Assembly (NCBI GenBank): GCA_003640385.1
Contig: RCAB01000061.1
Location: forward strand, 62,001 to 126,000
Source of the DNA: Setaria digitata
Lineage: Eukaryota > Nematoda > Chromadorea > Rhabditida > Setariidae
Length of the DNA: 64,000 bases
Reading direction: 5' to 3'
In this document: positions 38,443 through 51,426 of the stretch, piece after piece
Layout: the number at the start of each line of letters is the position of its first letter
How positions within the stretch are numbered: position 1 is the stretch's first letter
Made by a program: the position numbers and the translations under genes
Notes under the pieces: generated by a model
Told to the model about the DNA's origin: nothing
The model's database searches: none
The model's input: only the letters and a program-made list of their open reading frames with translations

Positions 38443-41264
38443 AGTGCTGTCTGATCAGCATTACCCGTTAGCGTTCGTTCTTTCCGGCTGGTAATTTCAA
38501 CTAGTCCAAATAGTTCCTCTTCTCTGCATCGTTTTCCAGTTCTTAGAAGATCTTCGAGACTCCAGATAGAAAGACCGATTACTGATTCCAGACTGGGAAA
38601 AGCTGAACAAAGTTTTTCGGACATTCTACAAATCCCTTCTTTCTTTCAAATTCACTTCTTTTTCTTTAGTAAATTTCATGCATTTTGTATCTGAATATAC
38701 AATGCATGAAATTGTCGAACCTGTCTGAAGTCATTAAGTGACTTGTGGAAATTCCAATCAGCTCACCCACAAAAACTAAACTCTATGAGGAAGTTGATAA
38801 TCTACTAGAAGCTCTGCAATGTGTAAAAATAGAATTTATATTTCACTGCATGCTTATTTCGATCTTTAAAATTTTCTTAATTAATTAATTAATTGAGATT
38901 TGGACTCAAAATGCTCATAACTTTCCCTCAGGAAAGTATAAAATAAGCAGTTATGCAAATGTTAGCAAAACGGTTGAATTTCTTCTGTAGAAAAGTTGAA
39001 AAATAGCTATATTGGAAAAAAATAGAATGTGAAAAAAAGAAAACTTTTTTGAAAGTGTAAGAATATTTGATAAACGATAGAATGAATAATCGGACAGAGC
39101 GGCACTGATTGAATTTAAGTGTAACAATTCGGAGGAAGAAACAACAATCATAAATTTCAGGAAGTAGAATGACATTAGAGGGGAAAATTATAATTAAGAA
39201 AAGGAGTTAGCTAAAAGAAATGTTTTTTCTTGTTTTTTAAATATTTAACTCTCTTTTAACATAAAATTTTTCACTCAAATTAAAATATTCAGTAGAAATG
39301 ATGAAGAAATAATAGATTAAATTATTTTTGTTGATTAAAGGAGAGAAAACGCTGCAACTATAATGTGTAGCATTATTAAAAGTTGTGTAGTATTATTAAA
39401 AGTTAGCTAGATTGATAGAAGTTAAAACAAAATTTGGAAAATTTTTTGAGGTCATTTAAAGTAAAATTTGCTTCTATACGGTTTTTTTTTTTTTTTTTTT
39501 TGTGTGAAATTAACACTTAAAATTATCGGATGAAAATGACTTCAATGCAAAAGAAATTAATAAATAGTTTCTTTTAAATAATTATCAAAAAAAACAAACA
39601 AAACTGTTCTCCAAATTTATTTTTGTCCTTCGATTCAGCAATGATTTAGAGATTCCATTAGATATATTGAAGTTTATCAAGATTGATGGGAATCACCGAG
39701 AAAGAATTTCAAATTGAAAAAAAGAATCAAACTTCTGCTAAAAAATTTCTTGATTAAGTGCTGAAATATTTATCCAATAATTTTTTTTTTTTTTTTTTTC
39801 GTATAATGATATAATGATTTATCCGAAATTAAACGAATTGGCTTTTATTTGAAATGGTAAAGATCAAAGGAAGAAGCTTTATGACAGACCTGTTTTCATT
39901 ATTAACTCTTATAAATCCTGAAATATTTTTAATTGATAATGGACTAAATTACTGGCGAATTTAAAATGGATTAGTTTTCTTTTTTCTTTTTCTTTTTTCA
40001 CTTCTGGGAAATAATTAGGGCCTTCAATTAACTCTTTTATGATATCAGCACAACTACGAAACGTTTGATACCTTTCTGGTGTATTGATCATTCCTCAAAC
40101 ACGTTTCTGAAAAACTTTCATTCCTCCTGAACTTTTAAAACACTATCAAAATTAAAAAAATGACTTTTTACTTGTTAAATTTTTTAATTAAAATATTTTT
40201 GTTTGCAGCACTTCATGGAAGCTTTTGTTTTTCTTTTTGTTAGACAAAATCTGATCAGTTTTCTCATCGGTATTAATTTTTCAATCTCTCCTATTACTTG
40301 TATAAAACAGAAAAAAAGAAGGAAAATTTCACCTTATTCGACAAAAAAAGTTTTGTTTTTTCTTTTTCGTTCATAATTATTATTTTAATCATTTGCAACG
40401 AATTTTTTAACTTTTTTTAAAAGTCCAGAACTTTATTGAAATCATATCAGCATGATTTTTCCTATTTCTCACATACTCTTCCAGATCATTTTCAGTAATT
40501 CTATTCGTGATTTATAAGTTCCACTAAGTTTTTCATTCACATCCATCATTACTTTATTTATTTTTGAACACTGCTCAACATTCACTTTTGTTAGTTCTGA
40601 ATAAATTGGCAATTAAAAAAAATTAATGCAAAAAAAAAAATTTATTTCACATAAAACAATATTTCCGTTCTGAACACTGCTAATGGATGTTGGAAATGGG
40701 ATGTCTAGTTAGACAATTTTGTAATTTATACTTTGAACTGTTCTCTTAATTATTCTATTCTTCAGCAACCGTTGATGTCTAATTATGAATTATTATAAAC
40801 AATGAGCATACTTATATCCTTTCACATTTTTGTTGACCCTACGAGATTTTCTTCGTAACATAAATTTTAAAATGATTTATTTTTTTCATATTTCTTTACA
40901 TATCTTGTTAAATCATACCTAATTGTAATTTTAAAGATTGAAGAATTGTAAACTTTTTGCTAGAGTAAAATAATGTCGCATTATTTTGGTTTATTTTTTA
41001 AAATTGTTAAAATTTTTTGGCTCTTTTTCCGGTTAGCAGCCATTTTCTTATATCATTTGTCCAGTGAAGAATATTTGGAACGAAAAATTAAAATGCATTT
41101 ATGCTGCTACATTTTAAAAGTTTAATTTCTGATTTCACATTGGACTGAATATAGTATTTATCTTTACATCATTCAGTGTTCAGTATTATTTACTTTTTTA
41201 GCTGCTGTATTCAGCAAAAAATTTTTTGTGTTTTTTCTTTAATGAAGTTATCTCTAGAAATCGA
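38443..41264. other. AT-rich intergenic region
   Basis: The interval has long poly-T runs (about 39481-39500 and 39780-39799) and a (TTAA)n tract near 38878-38895. The minus-strand frame 38358-38624 lies opposite the last exon of the plus-strand gene and looks like a shadow. Another minus frame at 39909-40091 has no domain. I see no RNA gene. Confidence 0.5.
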
Positions 41265-42784
41265 ATGGTGAAAGAAGGAAAGACTTGGTTGCTCGTGACT
41301 ATTACACTGATAATACATTTGTTAGTTGCTGATAGCATGTTTAATGAGGGGAAAACTGCTTTACCTGTAGCCAAAGATGAAACTGGATTCTCCTGGATGC
41401 AGCAATCGGGCCCAACTCCATCAAATCCTTTATCTCCAACTATGTTGCCATCAGAAGTATCCGCAAATTCTCTAACTCAGGCAAATTATACTTACTGATA
41501 AGAGTCTAATCATGGAAACAATATAAATTATTTCAAATGAAATTCACAATTAACAACACCTCGAAATGCAGACGAATTTGGGGAATAATTTGATGAAAAT
41601 GTCAAAAAAATGAACAAATCTCTTTTATACTCTCTGACAGATAAAATGAATCCATTTAGGCTTGAGGTTTGACAACTGGGCATCACGTTTCTGGAACAGT
41701 ACGCTATAATTAACAAAATAATTATTAACATGGCTAGGGCCATATTTACATACCTTTCTTGTAAAAACAATCTTTCCTCTATTACAGTTAATTAATTTTC
41801 TTCAGCATATCAAGTAAAGTGTGATGTTGATTTACTTAATTCAGAATCATCAAGGATCTCAAACTGTTACGCAACAGTCTTTATCAGGATCAGCAGCACA
41901 TTCATCAGATCAGCAACGACAGAATCCTTCAGAGCTTCAGCTACACCTATTATTCAATCGTTTGCTTCCCAAGTCTGGAAGCAAGTCAATATCTTCCGCA
42001 TCAGATACTGCTAAGCACGAACTTGCACCTCACGTTTCATCTGAAGAAGTAGCAATAAATAAGAAAACAACAGAATTGAAACCTCATGCAGTGTTACCGA
42101 ATCTTACTCCAACAACGCAATTAACCACCGTTCCGATAAATCGAACTCCATCAGATTCCCTACTGCGAAATACATCATCCAAAATACAACGACAACGAGA
42201 ATCCTTTCATTCACCGAAGTATGCTAACGTTAGCAGCAGGAGACGTTTCAGACCCAGAAGTATGAATGCCTTGAATCTTCTTGTTATTGGATGTCGTTAA
42301 GCTGTGCTTCTGAAACAGTTTCTGTCTACATGGCATCTTCATAACCAGTTCTCAATTCATTTACTTTTTTTTTTTCATTAAAGCTTTTGTAGCAAATCCA
42401 AAAACGATATGGCCAGTTGGTGATTACTGCATTATGCCGGGTAGTAGTGGTACTTGTCCACGGGGTTTTGCTATTGGCACTGTTGGATTTGCAGTACCAA
42501 ACAATATCAAAATTCATGAGGTACTGGTTGTAAATAAAATCTTATTTTAATTTGCACTGATTTTGGCCTTAATTAATTTCAGTAGCCGGAAAAGTTTGGA
42601 GAAATGGGAAAAGTTTCATACTTGTTATAAATGAAAGCTTGATTTTCAGATATATCGCGATGGATCATCGTTCAAGCATTACATTGAACTAGGCAAAATT
42701 GGTGGCTTCGATATAGGCTCACAGAATTTCGACAGCATTTATAAAATCTCACTTACTGCTTGTTGTCGTATCAATAGTGAATAA
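41265..42784 (+). CDS. Secreted protein with C-terminal ApeC-like domain
   Basis: Four exons join in phase (41265-41456, 41845-42259, 42384-42520, 42650-42784) to 292 residues. The start at 41265 follows TCTCTAG, a possible trans-splice acceptor, and gives a clear signal peptide (KEGKTWLLVTITLIIHLLVA). Residues about 25-200 are a low-complexity, Ser/Thr/Pro/Gln-rich region likely to be disordered and glycosylated. It ends in a basic RRRFRPR stretch that resembles a proprotein-convertase site. The C-terminal 85 residues start with IWPVGDYCIMPGSSGTCPRG and end with LTACCRIN. The W-P-x-G-x-Y, C-P-x-G-F and terminal Cys pattern resembles the ApeC (apextrin C-terminal) domain, which in other animals occurs in secreted matrix and defence proteins. 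The family assignment is by eye; the gene model is firmer than the domain name. Confidence 0.65.
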
Positions 42785-43180
42785 CATGCATAGAAGTTCT
42801 ATTCGAAATTTAATTTGTTAATGACTTTATAAAATGGATCAACACAATGGTTGTAGCTTACAGCAAAAACAAAAATTAAAATACTTAACAATTTAATAAT
42901 GCATGGATCCAAGAGCTAAATCTTATTATCTCTCAGCTAAACAGAGAGAAAAATCGCTGTAAACAATCAATATGATCTAGAATATATCTTATAAAATAAA
43001 ATTGAAAATTTTCAATTCCATCTACTCAAAATTAAGCCATCTCTTGTAAATTAGCTTGACTTCCTTTCACATTTTCATAAATAATCGCACTACCTAATTT
43101 CACAAAATCCTTTTTTTTTCCCCTAATGTCACATACTCAGGATGACATTACTTTCTAAAGTTCGCCATGATACACGTTTC

Positions 43181-45180
43181 TCACGTTCTACGACCAGCGT
43201 TGAATTCGTTGAGGACATGGTCGAATAACTCCATACAACTACCGTTAAATTTCACGTTTGGCAAGTTGGTAATGTCTTTTTCACGACAAATTCTTAAGAA
43301 TATCCGCTTGGCAATGTTAATGCAATATGCACAATCATCAAAACAATGAACATTACATTGTTTTTTGGCACATGAATTGATCTGAAGCGCATCTTCCTGG
43401 AAACATTGCTCCATACAAGTTTCAATTTTGGGACAGATCATGTCTGCAATACATTTAATGATTATGGTCAACGTATAATTTAGGTTACTTAATTAAACTT
43501 TTGAAAATTTAACTTTTTTCTTAACTTTTTAATCTCATTTATTTCTAATGTTATCATCAGAAAACAAATGCTTCCTTTTTACATTTTTCTTTGCACACTC
43601 CAAAAATCTTGCCCAATTTAGCATTTCTGATTTAGGAGAGGAAGATAGGTTAAGCACAGACTTAAATTCTCATTAGGTAAGTGTAACGTCTGACAATCTC
43701 GCATAACGGCTGCTTATAAATATAAAACTCTAGACTCTAGTGTAAGACTCTAGGTTGAGGGAAACAGGATGCGGAAAGTACGAATAATCTTGGAGAAAGA
43801 GAACTGGAATTTAGTCATATAAGCTACTGTAGTAAAAGTTTAGGCTTGAGAATGTACTAGACTGAGAAGTTGGCAGAACAAAGAGGCAAAGAAAACAAAG
43901 TGAATGTAGGCGGATTTATTTCAGTGGAAACAGAAAGTTTCCAGAAGACGTTTGGAAGTTAAGTAGTTTTGAGAAGTAAGGGATCAAACTAACTTGCTAT
44001 TAAGAGCTAGCTAGTTAGCTGAAAATAATTGTTAATTTTAAAATTGAAGGAAAAATATTGCAAGTATAGTTTTGTGTGGTTGAATTAAGAAGGTCAAGAG
44101 ATCCATGAAGGGTAGATAATTTGAAAAATAAATTGAATGAAATTTTGTTTGCGAGTAAGAATAGATAGTTTTTAAAAAACAACCAAAAAAAGAGCCAAAT
44201 AAAATTAAATTGCTGCAACACCAAACTTGCGTGAACAGGATTTAATGAATTTGAATTAAATAATGAAAAATTTTTAGAAAATTAAATAACACTATTCGCT
44301 TATGCAAGTTTTCGTTTATGTGGCTATTTTAGACAATTGATCTAGCTTCTAACAGCTTAAAACCTAATTAATGATACAAATTTTGCATCTATCATTTAAT
44401 TTTTTTTTTAATCGGGAAAATAATAGTCGAATAGCTTGAAAATTAAAAAAAAAAAACTGTTAGAAGCTCATCCCGATGATAATAAACGTTGGTAACAGTA
44501 GTATAAGTAGGAAAAAAGTAATTAGACAGCAAAAATAGAAAAAAAAAAAGATATCAATAATATTATCAATATTGATATTTTACTGAAAAATAAGAGAAAG
44601 TGATAAAAATTTACCACTAAAACAAAGCAAATAAACCTATTCATGGATTTCGGTTTTTATGCACTAAGTATATGAATTAATTAATGACTAATTATTGAAA
44701 GAAATTACTTGTTTTAATTCCAGCAGCTATTTTAGACAATTGATCCAGAGCATAATTGCACTGCTCGCAACCAATGCACGATTCACGACATCTTGTTGCG
44801 ATACAAATAAAACTGAACTGATTCACTACTGTGGAAAACATTCCAACTGCACTCAGCGTATGCAGTGCTTTTTCAGTTTGCTCTGAAATTACCTAATATT
44901 CTGCATGCATGCAGAAATATGCAGCATGCAAGACTGCTTGAAGTGTCTAGTTCTGAGATTTATCATTTTTGCTTATCTGTAATCTTTATCACACTGGTTG
45001 ATATCATTCAGTCAGAGTTATTTCTAAATTTTAAACTAGTTTTTTCCTGTAATAAAAAAAATGATAACCTGGTGAAAAGCATCGTTTAATAGCACAACGA
45101 GTAAGCTTTCCGCAAGTAGTAGCATCAGCCGACAAAAGTATGATCGCCGATAAGATGATCAGATGACTTATTTTTATCAT
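43181..45180 (-). CDS. Secreted cysteine-rich protein with two related Cys modules
   Basis: Three exons (45180-45069, 44882-44709, 43443-43181) join in phase to 182 residues. The N-terminus is a signal peptide (MIKISHLIILSAIILLSADA). The mature part has 18 cysteines arranged as two similar modules. Each has C-x5-C-x3/4-C-F, a spacer, then C-x4-C-x3-C-x2/3-C-x2-C (for example CIATRCRESCIGCEQC and CAKKQCNVHCFDDCAYC). The second module is followed by a helical tail with one more Cys (NGSC). I do not recognise the family. The even spacing implies a disulfide-rich extracellular fold. The ATG lies two bases after TTATTTTAG, a good acceptor, and only 140 bp after the stop of the Ly6-like gene on the same strand. 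Confidence 0.72.
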
Positions 45181-45320
45181 TTCTAAAATAATTTGATTTT
45201 ATTATTTTTTCAGAAGCAATCCTAAATTTTAAACTAATTATGAGAGATATAGTCGAAATTAATAAATTTCAATTTGATTTTTGATCTTTTTCCAGTAAAT
45301 ATGTATAAAATAAAATAAAA

Positions 45321-48300
45321 TTACCGTGCATCTGGTGCGACAAATTGTTTCTCTCTTTCAATCCCTTTATGGGTTAGAAATGGGATTGCACCACCACCTG
45401 AATGATTTTAAATTCATCTATTTGTAAATTAGAAAAAAAAAGGAAAAAATTTAATCTTTAAATTTCAAATAGTTTTTGAAAATTTTGTCAAGCAATTTAT
45501 AGAAGAACATTTTAAATTAAATAAATGTAAAGGAATTTTTTGGATTTGTTTATTTTTCCCTTTTTCCTTATCAGTCGAGAAATCAGTAAATTCTCATATT
45601 CACATTCGTCTTTTCATTAACAATTTAATTTCCAACTCAGTGAAAATTTTGAAGAGTTCTTTTCTTCTTCTTTCACGAAGAAATTTTAGTTTGTAATAAT
45701 AACATTTACTGAATAATAGGATTTCAAATAACTAACAGTCCATGGAACTGATAATTTAAACAAGAGGTTCTGATAAACGTAATCATTTTTCAATTGCATG
45801 AAAAAACGCTGCAGTAGCACATCTCTACTTATAGTAATTGCATCATTTTGAAATTTCGTCACGGTTAAAAGTTTTAATTTGAAAAAAAAAAAACAATGAA
45901 GTTCAGGAGCTCAAGTCTTCATTTAGAACAAGGACATTAATAGATCAAGGATTGCTGTAATTTACGAAGGGCTTCAGTAATGGAATTATGGCGATCCTTT
46001 ATTATCTGAAAGTGGGCATTCTCTGGAAACAAATTCGATCAAAAGATTTGATTCCTATCTAAAAAAGGATAAAAGAAAGTTGGCAAAAGCGACAGATCTT
46101 CTAGAAAGAAATGTTTTTTATCTATCAATTCTTACTTTTTCGTTCATCACTGTTCTAAATCAGCGCTCTGTTCGCTACTAAAGGATACAGAAGAAAAGAA
46201 CTGGTAGATTTAATTAAATTTATCATATTTCAAATACTATTAAATCAGTTTTCATTAGTCACATTCGATATTATTGCTCAAGATAATGAAAATAGAAAGA
46301 TTTATTTCATTACACTAAGAAATATTATGGAATCTATGATTATTATATTTGGTAAAATTCGTATTTCTTCGTTTGAAATATTGTAAAATATCTAATTTCG
46401 AAGCACAAATACCACTTAGACTTTTAGCCTAAATGTGAATCAAAAACTTTTGTCTGAATGGTAGCTTTTAGCATTTCTGTAATTAAATCTGAAAAGAAAG
46501 TATGAGAATGGTACTAGGTTTACTAAATTTGAAAAATAATATTCACTTCGCTTAATATAGCTTTTAAGAAAAAACATCGTCTGGCGATATATTTGGATAA
46601 AAAATGTTTTAATTAATAAAGGTGACTAAAAATCATTTTTTAATTAGCTTACTTCTGATAGTTTAAATATCTATAATAGATAGTGTTAAATTATGGTGCT
46701 GAATTTCATATTTTTAAGGCTATCAATTAAGCCTAAAAACCATATAATCAAAAAAAATAATGATAATTATCAAAATAAAAAAAAAAAAATTAGTAATAAC
46801 AATAAAAACTAAAGCAACAGGTATAATAGTAATATGAAGAAAAATGTTAGCAACAGGAATATTTTGTTGGTTTTGAAAAAAAAAAATATGATAATAATAA
46901 TGATGATAAGTAAACTATAAATGATCAAGGGGTGATGTTAATTGAAGTTGACATTGTGTTAATGATGATGACGATGATCTGCTACTGCTAATATAGTTGT
47001 TTTTGTCAGTGAGGAAAAGAAATGTTGTTCAGGAAGACAAAGTGACAGGAGGTGAAGTTTTGTTCGGTGACAGGGAGCAGAGTGAATTGGTGCATCAGCT
47101 TGAAAGTGTCACCATTTCGAAATTAAAACATGATTCTGAGCGAGCAGCACAACACGGACACTTTACACCATCAACACAGCTTCATTTACTAATTCAGTAG
47201 CATTTGAAACAAACTATGGCAAAAGTACAAATGAAATTTGAAAAGTAAGAAGTTGATTGATTAATTGATTACATTGCTGCACAATTTATTAACTCTTTAC
47301 TGATTTTCGTACTTGTAAGGAAAAAGAAGAAAGGGAAAATTGGCTGCTTAATTTTCAAAATTCATGGAGAATGAATTTTGAACATATTTAATTTTTGTTT
47401 TTGTTTGTTCGTTTTAAATTATTAATTGGAAAAATAAAACAATTTCTTTTAAGAAGTCCCCGGTCAAATATAGATTTTAAATCATCAGTTGAATTTTAAT
47501 TTAATTATTTATTTTACTTTTCATTTTTTTTTATTTTTTCAAACAATAAATTTTATTTATGAAATTTGCTTACATGCAATTCGCCCAATTTGCTTTATCT
47601 TTGACGATTTTAAGTTTATCGAGAAGAATACGCTAGATGATTTTCAGGAAATTTAGAATCGAAGTTTTCAATCGTTTTTTTTTTTAATCATGAAATTGCG
47701 AAGTGAATTAAATTTGTAATTGAATGAACTTTTAGATGAAAATTTTAATTCACGATTCGGAAGTAAGTGATGTTAGTTGAGAATCCTTCCTGATAATTCG
47801 ATTCTGAATTCAATTTTTTCCCAGTTGTTGGTAAATATTTCATTAATTATTTTCTCCATGCACTTTATAATGACAAATAATCCTGTTCTAAATGAAAAAT
47901 GAATTATTAGTTTTTATGAAAAGTGAAATATTTCGATATAGATGATAAATCTAGTAGCCATCATAATTTTTATGATTCGTTGGTCCTTCAGATGCTTAAT
48001 TCGTCTTCTGACCACCTTCTCATTTGCATTTATTTCTTGTGAACGCCATTTTTAACATTTTATCATTGATTTCTATTCTCATATCCAGTTACAAGTATTC
48101 TCTTCCCCCCCTTCCCATCACAGTCAATTGATAATGTTAGGTTGGTTTATGATAATGCGTATCAGTACAGTACGCAAACAACATTTTTCCTCATTTTATT
48201 CTAATTAAATCTGCTACTGTTTTGCTCATTCTTAGATGCACAGGTGTGTAAAGCTAAAACCAAACGTTCCAACTTACCATTGTTTAATTAATACTTGATC

Positions 48301-51300
48301 ACATCTGCACTCTCAAGTGTCACATAAATGAGGCATTGGAAGACTGTAATGCTTTTCAGATTCGGTCTACAAGAAAGCTTCAGGAAAGGAAACATTCTGC
48401 AACTTAAGACAATAAAAATTAGTGAAAGTGCTACTAGTAGAGTGCAACTTCCTAAAAATTGTTTTAGTGTGAAAATTTGTTAAATTGTAAATTGTGGCAA
48501 AAAGGAACTGAAATTGCTGTTTGGACCAACAAGGATGTGTAGAAAAGGAGAAGACTCATTTTCTCATTAATGAAATTGGCTCAAATAAGATCTTTATGGA
48601 ATTTCTTCTTTTTTTTTTTCGCTAATTTCTCGACGTAATCTAAATTTGTTTTATTTTGTCATTATTTTGATTTCAAATTCTTCCGGCTTATTCTCTAATA
48701 AGAATAAATCCCAATTCTGCACCATAAACAGTAATATTACATTGAAATACTACCACATCAAAAAAAAAAAAATCATATAATCAGTTTTTCTCGTGTAATA
48801 AAGAAATTTTTTGCAAGCTTTAATCCTCAGCTGTATGCAAAGAAATTATCATCATTATCAGTTTTTCATTTGATCAGTGTCTGATAGCACTGCAATGTTT
48901 TCCCAATGCGACGGAATTTTGTTTCAACTAACTTCATCAATTTTTAGAAATTTTGAAAAAATTGTTGAAATTTCTGAAAGAATTAGTCGAGATTGCACTA
49001 AAATTAATATAAAACAATCACAGAACACAAGGAAAATGTATTTTATCTTGAGCAATTTCAACATTTGACGGTGACGATGATAATCATTTCAAATAAACTC
49101 GTTCATGACGGCGAGCAAATAAATGATCGAGACTGCGTGTATCGAATTCCTTCTACTCATCGATCCTAAAACAAGTATTTGCTAATTAATTAATGTTTAA
49201 AAAAGTATAACGGTATGCCTTGACAAGTTACTTTTGGACAGTGTCCCTATAATCCATAATGATTCGTTTCCGCCTTGCAAACAATTTGAAAGAGAATTTC
49301 GAAAATTTTTAATTTCATGTCCGTATAACTTTTAAAAAAGTTTTCGAAGTTGCCATCTACTCAGCAAATAAAATATATCGGACAGTTTTATCCCTTAACT
49401 GTCAAATTTAAAACATATCATATGTTTTTCCTTTTTTTTTTAAATTGAAAACTTGAGGGAAATAAGAGACTCATCAATCTAATGGTTATATTTTTCTATT
49501 GTTTTTTTTTTATATTACTGCAATTATTTACTTTGTTCACATAGTTAGTAGTATCTTTCTAAAACTCACAAATAAAGATGGAAAACATCATTTTCAGTGC
49601 AATAATTCATGAGTCAATCCTGAAGCTTATTCTATATCATACTCTATCTTTATCATCACAATCATTTATCAGTCTTTTTTCTTTTAAATAGTTGGAAATA
49701 TTACTGTATCATCAAATTACACTGATTGTAATTTTAAATGATTGTGATGTGATCAGAAATACGTTTAACCTAAAATATATACTAAAGGAAATGATGTTAT
49801 TTCCTAATTCAAAAAGATCAGGGGAAATCAACTGAAAGTTCGTGTGAAACAGTAGGTATTTTGATGTACCTAGTATGGGATAAACCATTTTAATTACTTA
49901 TATATATTTTAAATTATTTAAAATATTACTGATGCATTGAGCATATGCGAGATAAAGCGCATTCAATACTCAAAAATCGCATTTGAAATTCGTATTAAAA
50001 GTACCAAAGTCAAATTAATGTTAGGAGCAGTATGAAGTGGAACTTTCATGGCCAAGTCTAAGCTTTTCAAATGATATTTGAAAATTGAACTGATAGAAAA
50101 AAGTAAAAAGTTTCTTTTATAATGCGAGAGAAGAGAAAGGAATTAAGAAGGAAAAAGGCATTAAATGATTATATTGTTCTTTTATAATTTAATTTATAAA
50201 CAATCAAATGAATTCTTTAAAGGGTTGCTTCAATTTTCTAAACGAAAGGAATTAATTGTAAAAATTTTGGAGGTTGAAGTGAAAATATGAAATAAGAAAA
50301 GAGAAAAAAAACCACCCTGTAATTATTTAATTGTAGGTTGCGATAAATTTTTAGCTTGATGAAATTATTGAAATGAAACTCACTAACTTACCTGCCTTCT
50401 GCCTTTCAGTATAGAATTTCTTAGGTCCATACCGGATCCATATTTCCGAATTTCGTGTGCAGAAATCACCGTTACATAAGCAGTAGTGTGCATCTAAGTT
50501 GAAATTACCACCTCGTCCTTGTAATATAATAGGTCGATCGAAGCATCTTACGCCACCGTCAAAAAGTCCAATTGAGCAGCCTTGTGCTATTGCTAGAGAA
50601 GCGAGGAAATATTTTTGATATTACTTGAATAGGTAAATTAAAAATACACAAAAAGCAATGTTCACTGATTAATTATTCATTTTGTCTCAATTTTCTATAA
50701 TTTTGATTTTAGTTTTGTTTTTCAAATTTTTTTAACAAAACGAGTGAATAAACAAAGTTGCCGGCCAGTGTTTTATGCGATAATAGCATTCTTCTAAGTC
50801 GTGAAGTGATAATCTGGGAAGCTAAATAGTTTAATTAATTCAATTTAAGTGGTTAACAAAAGGGTCAGTTACTTGCATGACTTTTCCTTAAGTTGTAAAT
50901 TTCTTTTTCAGTACAATTAAGGAAGATTTCGGTGAAGAATCTAACTAGAAGATATTCTAAGTCATTTTAAAATTACTGAATATAATTGAACGTCAAGTTC
51001 AGTTTAACTAAATAATCACCAGAAATAAAAAAAATACCAAAAATTTGCCTTGTTCCGTCTACCTTACTAATCCCACTTATTTGAAAAATATAGCATAAAC
51101 CATCGCAGGTTAGATTATTTGGATTCTCACAAGGATGATCATCCATCAACGTACCAGTACGTGGATTCATCACGCGATAAATCATAAATTTATTCCAGTG
51201 CTGAATAATAGTTCGCCATTAAGCATTGTATAGGCTTTCAGATATTTCTAAGAGATAATTTCAAAAACTTAACCTTTTCAGAAATAAATCTAACGAAATT

Positions 51301-51426
51301 AAATTAAAATTTTACAGTAATAGCATGCTTTGTAGCACATGACATGCAAGTGATGGAAGTAGAAACGAGCAGTGATAAGGATGATAACAACCATATGGAA
51401 ATCAGTGTCAGCATTATTCCATTCAT
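45321..51426 (-). CDS. Secreted Ly6/uPAR three-finger-like protein
   Basis: Exons 51426-51316, 51200-51038 and 50592-50392 join in phase. The first encodes a signal peptide (MNGIMLTLISIWLLSSLSLL). The mature protein has the three-finger cysteine pattern: CMSC at the start, CENPNNLTCDGLC, a GC pair (AQGCSIG), VRCF and a terminal CLCNGDFC, as in Ly6/uPAR-type domains of nematode surface or secreted proteins. A fourth exon at 45397-45321 (GGAIPFLTHKGIERE..., stop 45321) matches in phase and has a good acceptor (ATCATTCAG), but it would require a 5-kb intron. No C-terminal hydrophobic GPI signal is present in this model. If the last exon is wrong, the gene ends shortly after 50392 with an unknown tail. 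The Ly6 exons are well supported and the 3' end is uncertain. Confidence 0.62.
45398..50391. other. Long AT-rich interval, putative intron of the Ly6-like gene
   Basis: Frames here are short and lack known domains. The plus-strand frame 46997-47200 has ordinary composition but no supporting neighbours, and the one at 48877-49068 is similar. There are many A/T homopolymers and AAT-rich microsatellite-like stretches (about 46745-46900). I cannot tell whether the interval is an intron or intergenic. Confidence 0.4.

Noticed and set aside
38358..38624. Minus-strand frame of 88 codons starting MSEKLCSAFPSLES
   Set aside because: It lies opposite the last exon of the plus-strand gene, shows no splice sites of its own and matches no family. 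It is probably an antisense shadow.
46997..47200. Plus-strand frame of 67 codons starting MFLSVRKRNVVQ
   Set aside because: The composition is protein-like, but there is no acceptor, partner exon or family match, and it lies within the putative intron of a minus-strand gene.
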